Below are positions 63,855 to 64,000 of a stretch of DNA of 64,000 nucleotides, piece by piece; the first letter of the stretch is position 1, and each line of letters opens with the position of its first letter. Below the pieces are notes generated by a model that ran no database searches, was not told the origin of the DNA, and saw only the letters and a program-made list of their open reading frames with translations. Both the position numbers and the translations under genes were made by a program. Source of the stretch: Diprion similis (taxonomy: Eukaryota; Arthropoda; Insecta; Hymenoptera; Diprionidae); NCBI RefSeq assembly GCF_021155765.1, contig NC_060116.1, positions 8,990,001-9,054,000 of the forward strand, given 5' to 3'.

Positions 63855-64000
63855 CTGTATAAAAAAAAGGTTTAGCGTTATTGATTCGTAAAGTGTTAAA
63901 AATACTGTGCTCGGAACTGCAAGAGGAAAATCAAGAGCAATAAGGAAAGTCTGGAGCTTAATCTGAACGGCTTAGGATGTCCAACATAAATCGAAAAAAA

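Overview
The window is eukaryotic nuclear DNA from an insect, most likely a hymenopteran. It is AT-rich, its genes are split by short introns, and it carries a vesicular monoamine transporter gene and a tandem array of seven-transmembrane odorant receptors (7tm_6 family). The order is inferred from the receptor style and could not be tested by search. A sawfly is possible but unproven.

Layout. (1) 0.1-1.85 kb, plus strand: a complete six-exon gene for a 345-residue hydrophilic protein I do not recognise. (2) 1.9-6.7 kb: AT-rich DNA without a gene, possibly including a long 3' UTR of the next gene. (3) 6.7-17.3 kb, minus strand: a complete vesicular monoamine transporter (VMAT) of 11 coding exons. 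A GC-rich upstream exon near 27.6 kb joins it in frame and may add 61 residues. Two of its introns appear to use GC rather than GT donors. Its introns hold thirteen tRNA genes: His(GTG), Gly(GCC) and Lys(TTT) on the same strand, and on the opposite strand nine identical Gly(GCC) genes in a 148-bp tandem array plus one Ala(CGC). (4) 17.3-36 kb: intron and intergenic DNA with simple repeats and no supportable gene apart from the VMAT upstream exon. (5) 36.0-63.9 kb, all minus strand: eight odorant receptor loci. OR1 is divergent, with its first two exons fused. OR2 and OR3 are recent duplicates. OR4 and OR5 are intact. OR6 is broken by an internal deletion. OR7 is open but carries an in-frame deletion. 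OR8 lacks exon 1 because of the window edge.

How the genes work together: VMAT loads dopamine, serotonin, octopamine, tyramine or histamine into vesicles. The receptors would act in antennal or palp neurons with the co-receptor Orco, which is not in this window. OR4-OR7 share a conserved upstream block, and OR2/OR3 share a different one. Each block also occurs once without a gene, which suggests lost receptors. The most unusual structure is the nine-copy tRNA-Gly array, with alternating spacers, nested antisense in a VMAT intron.
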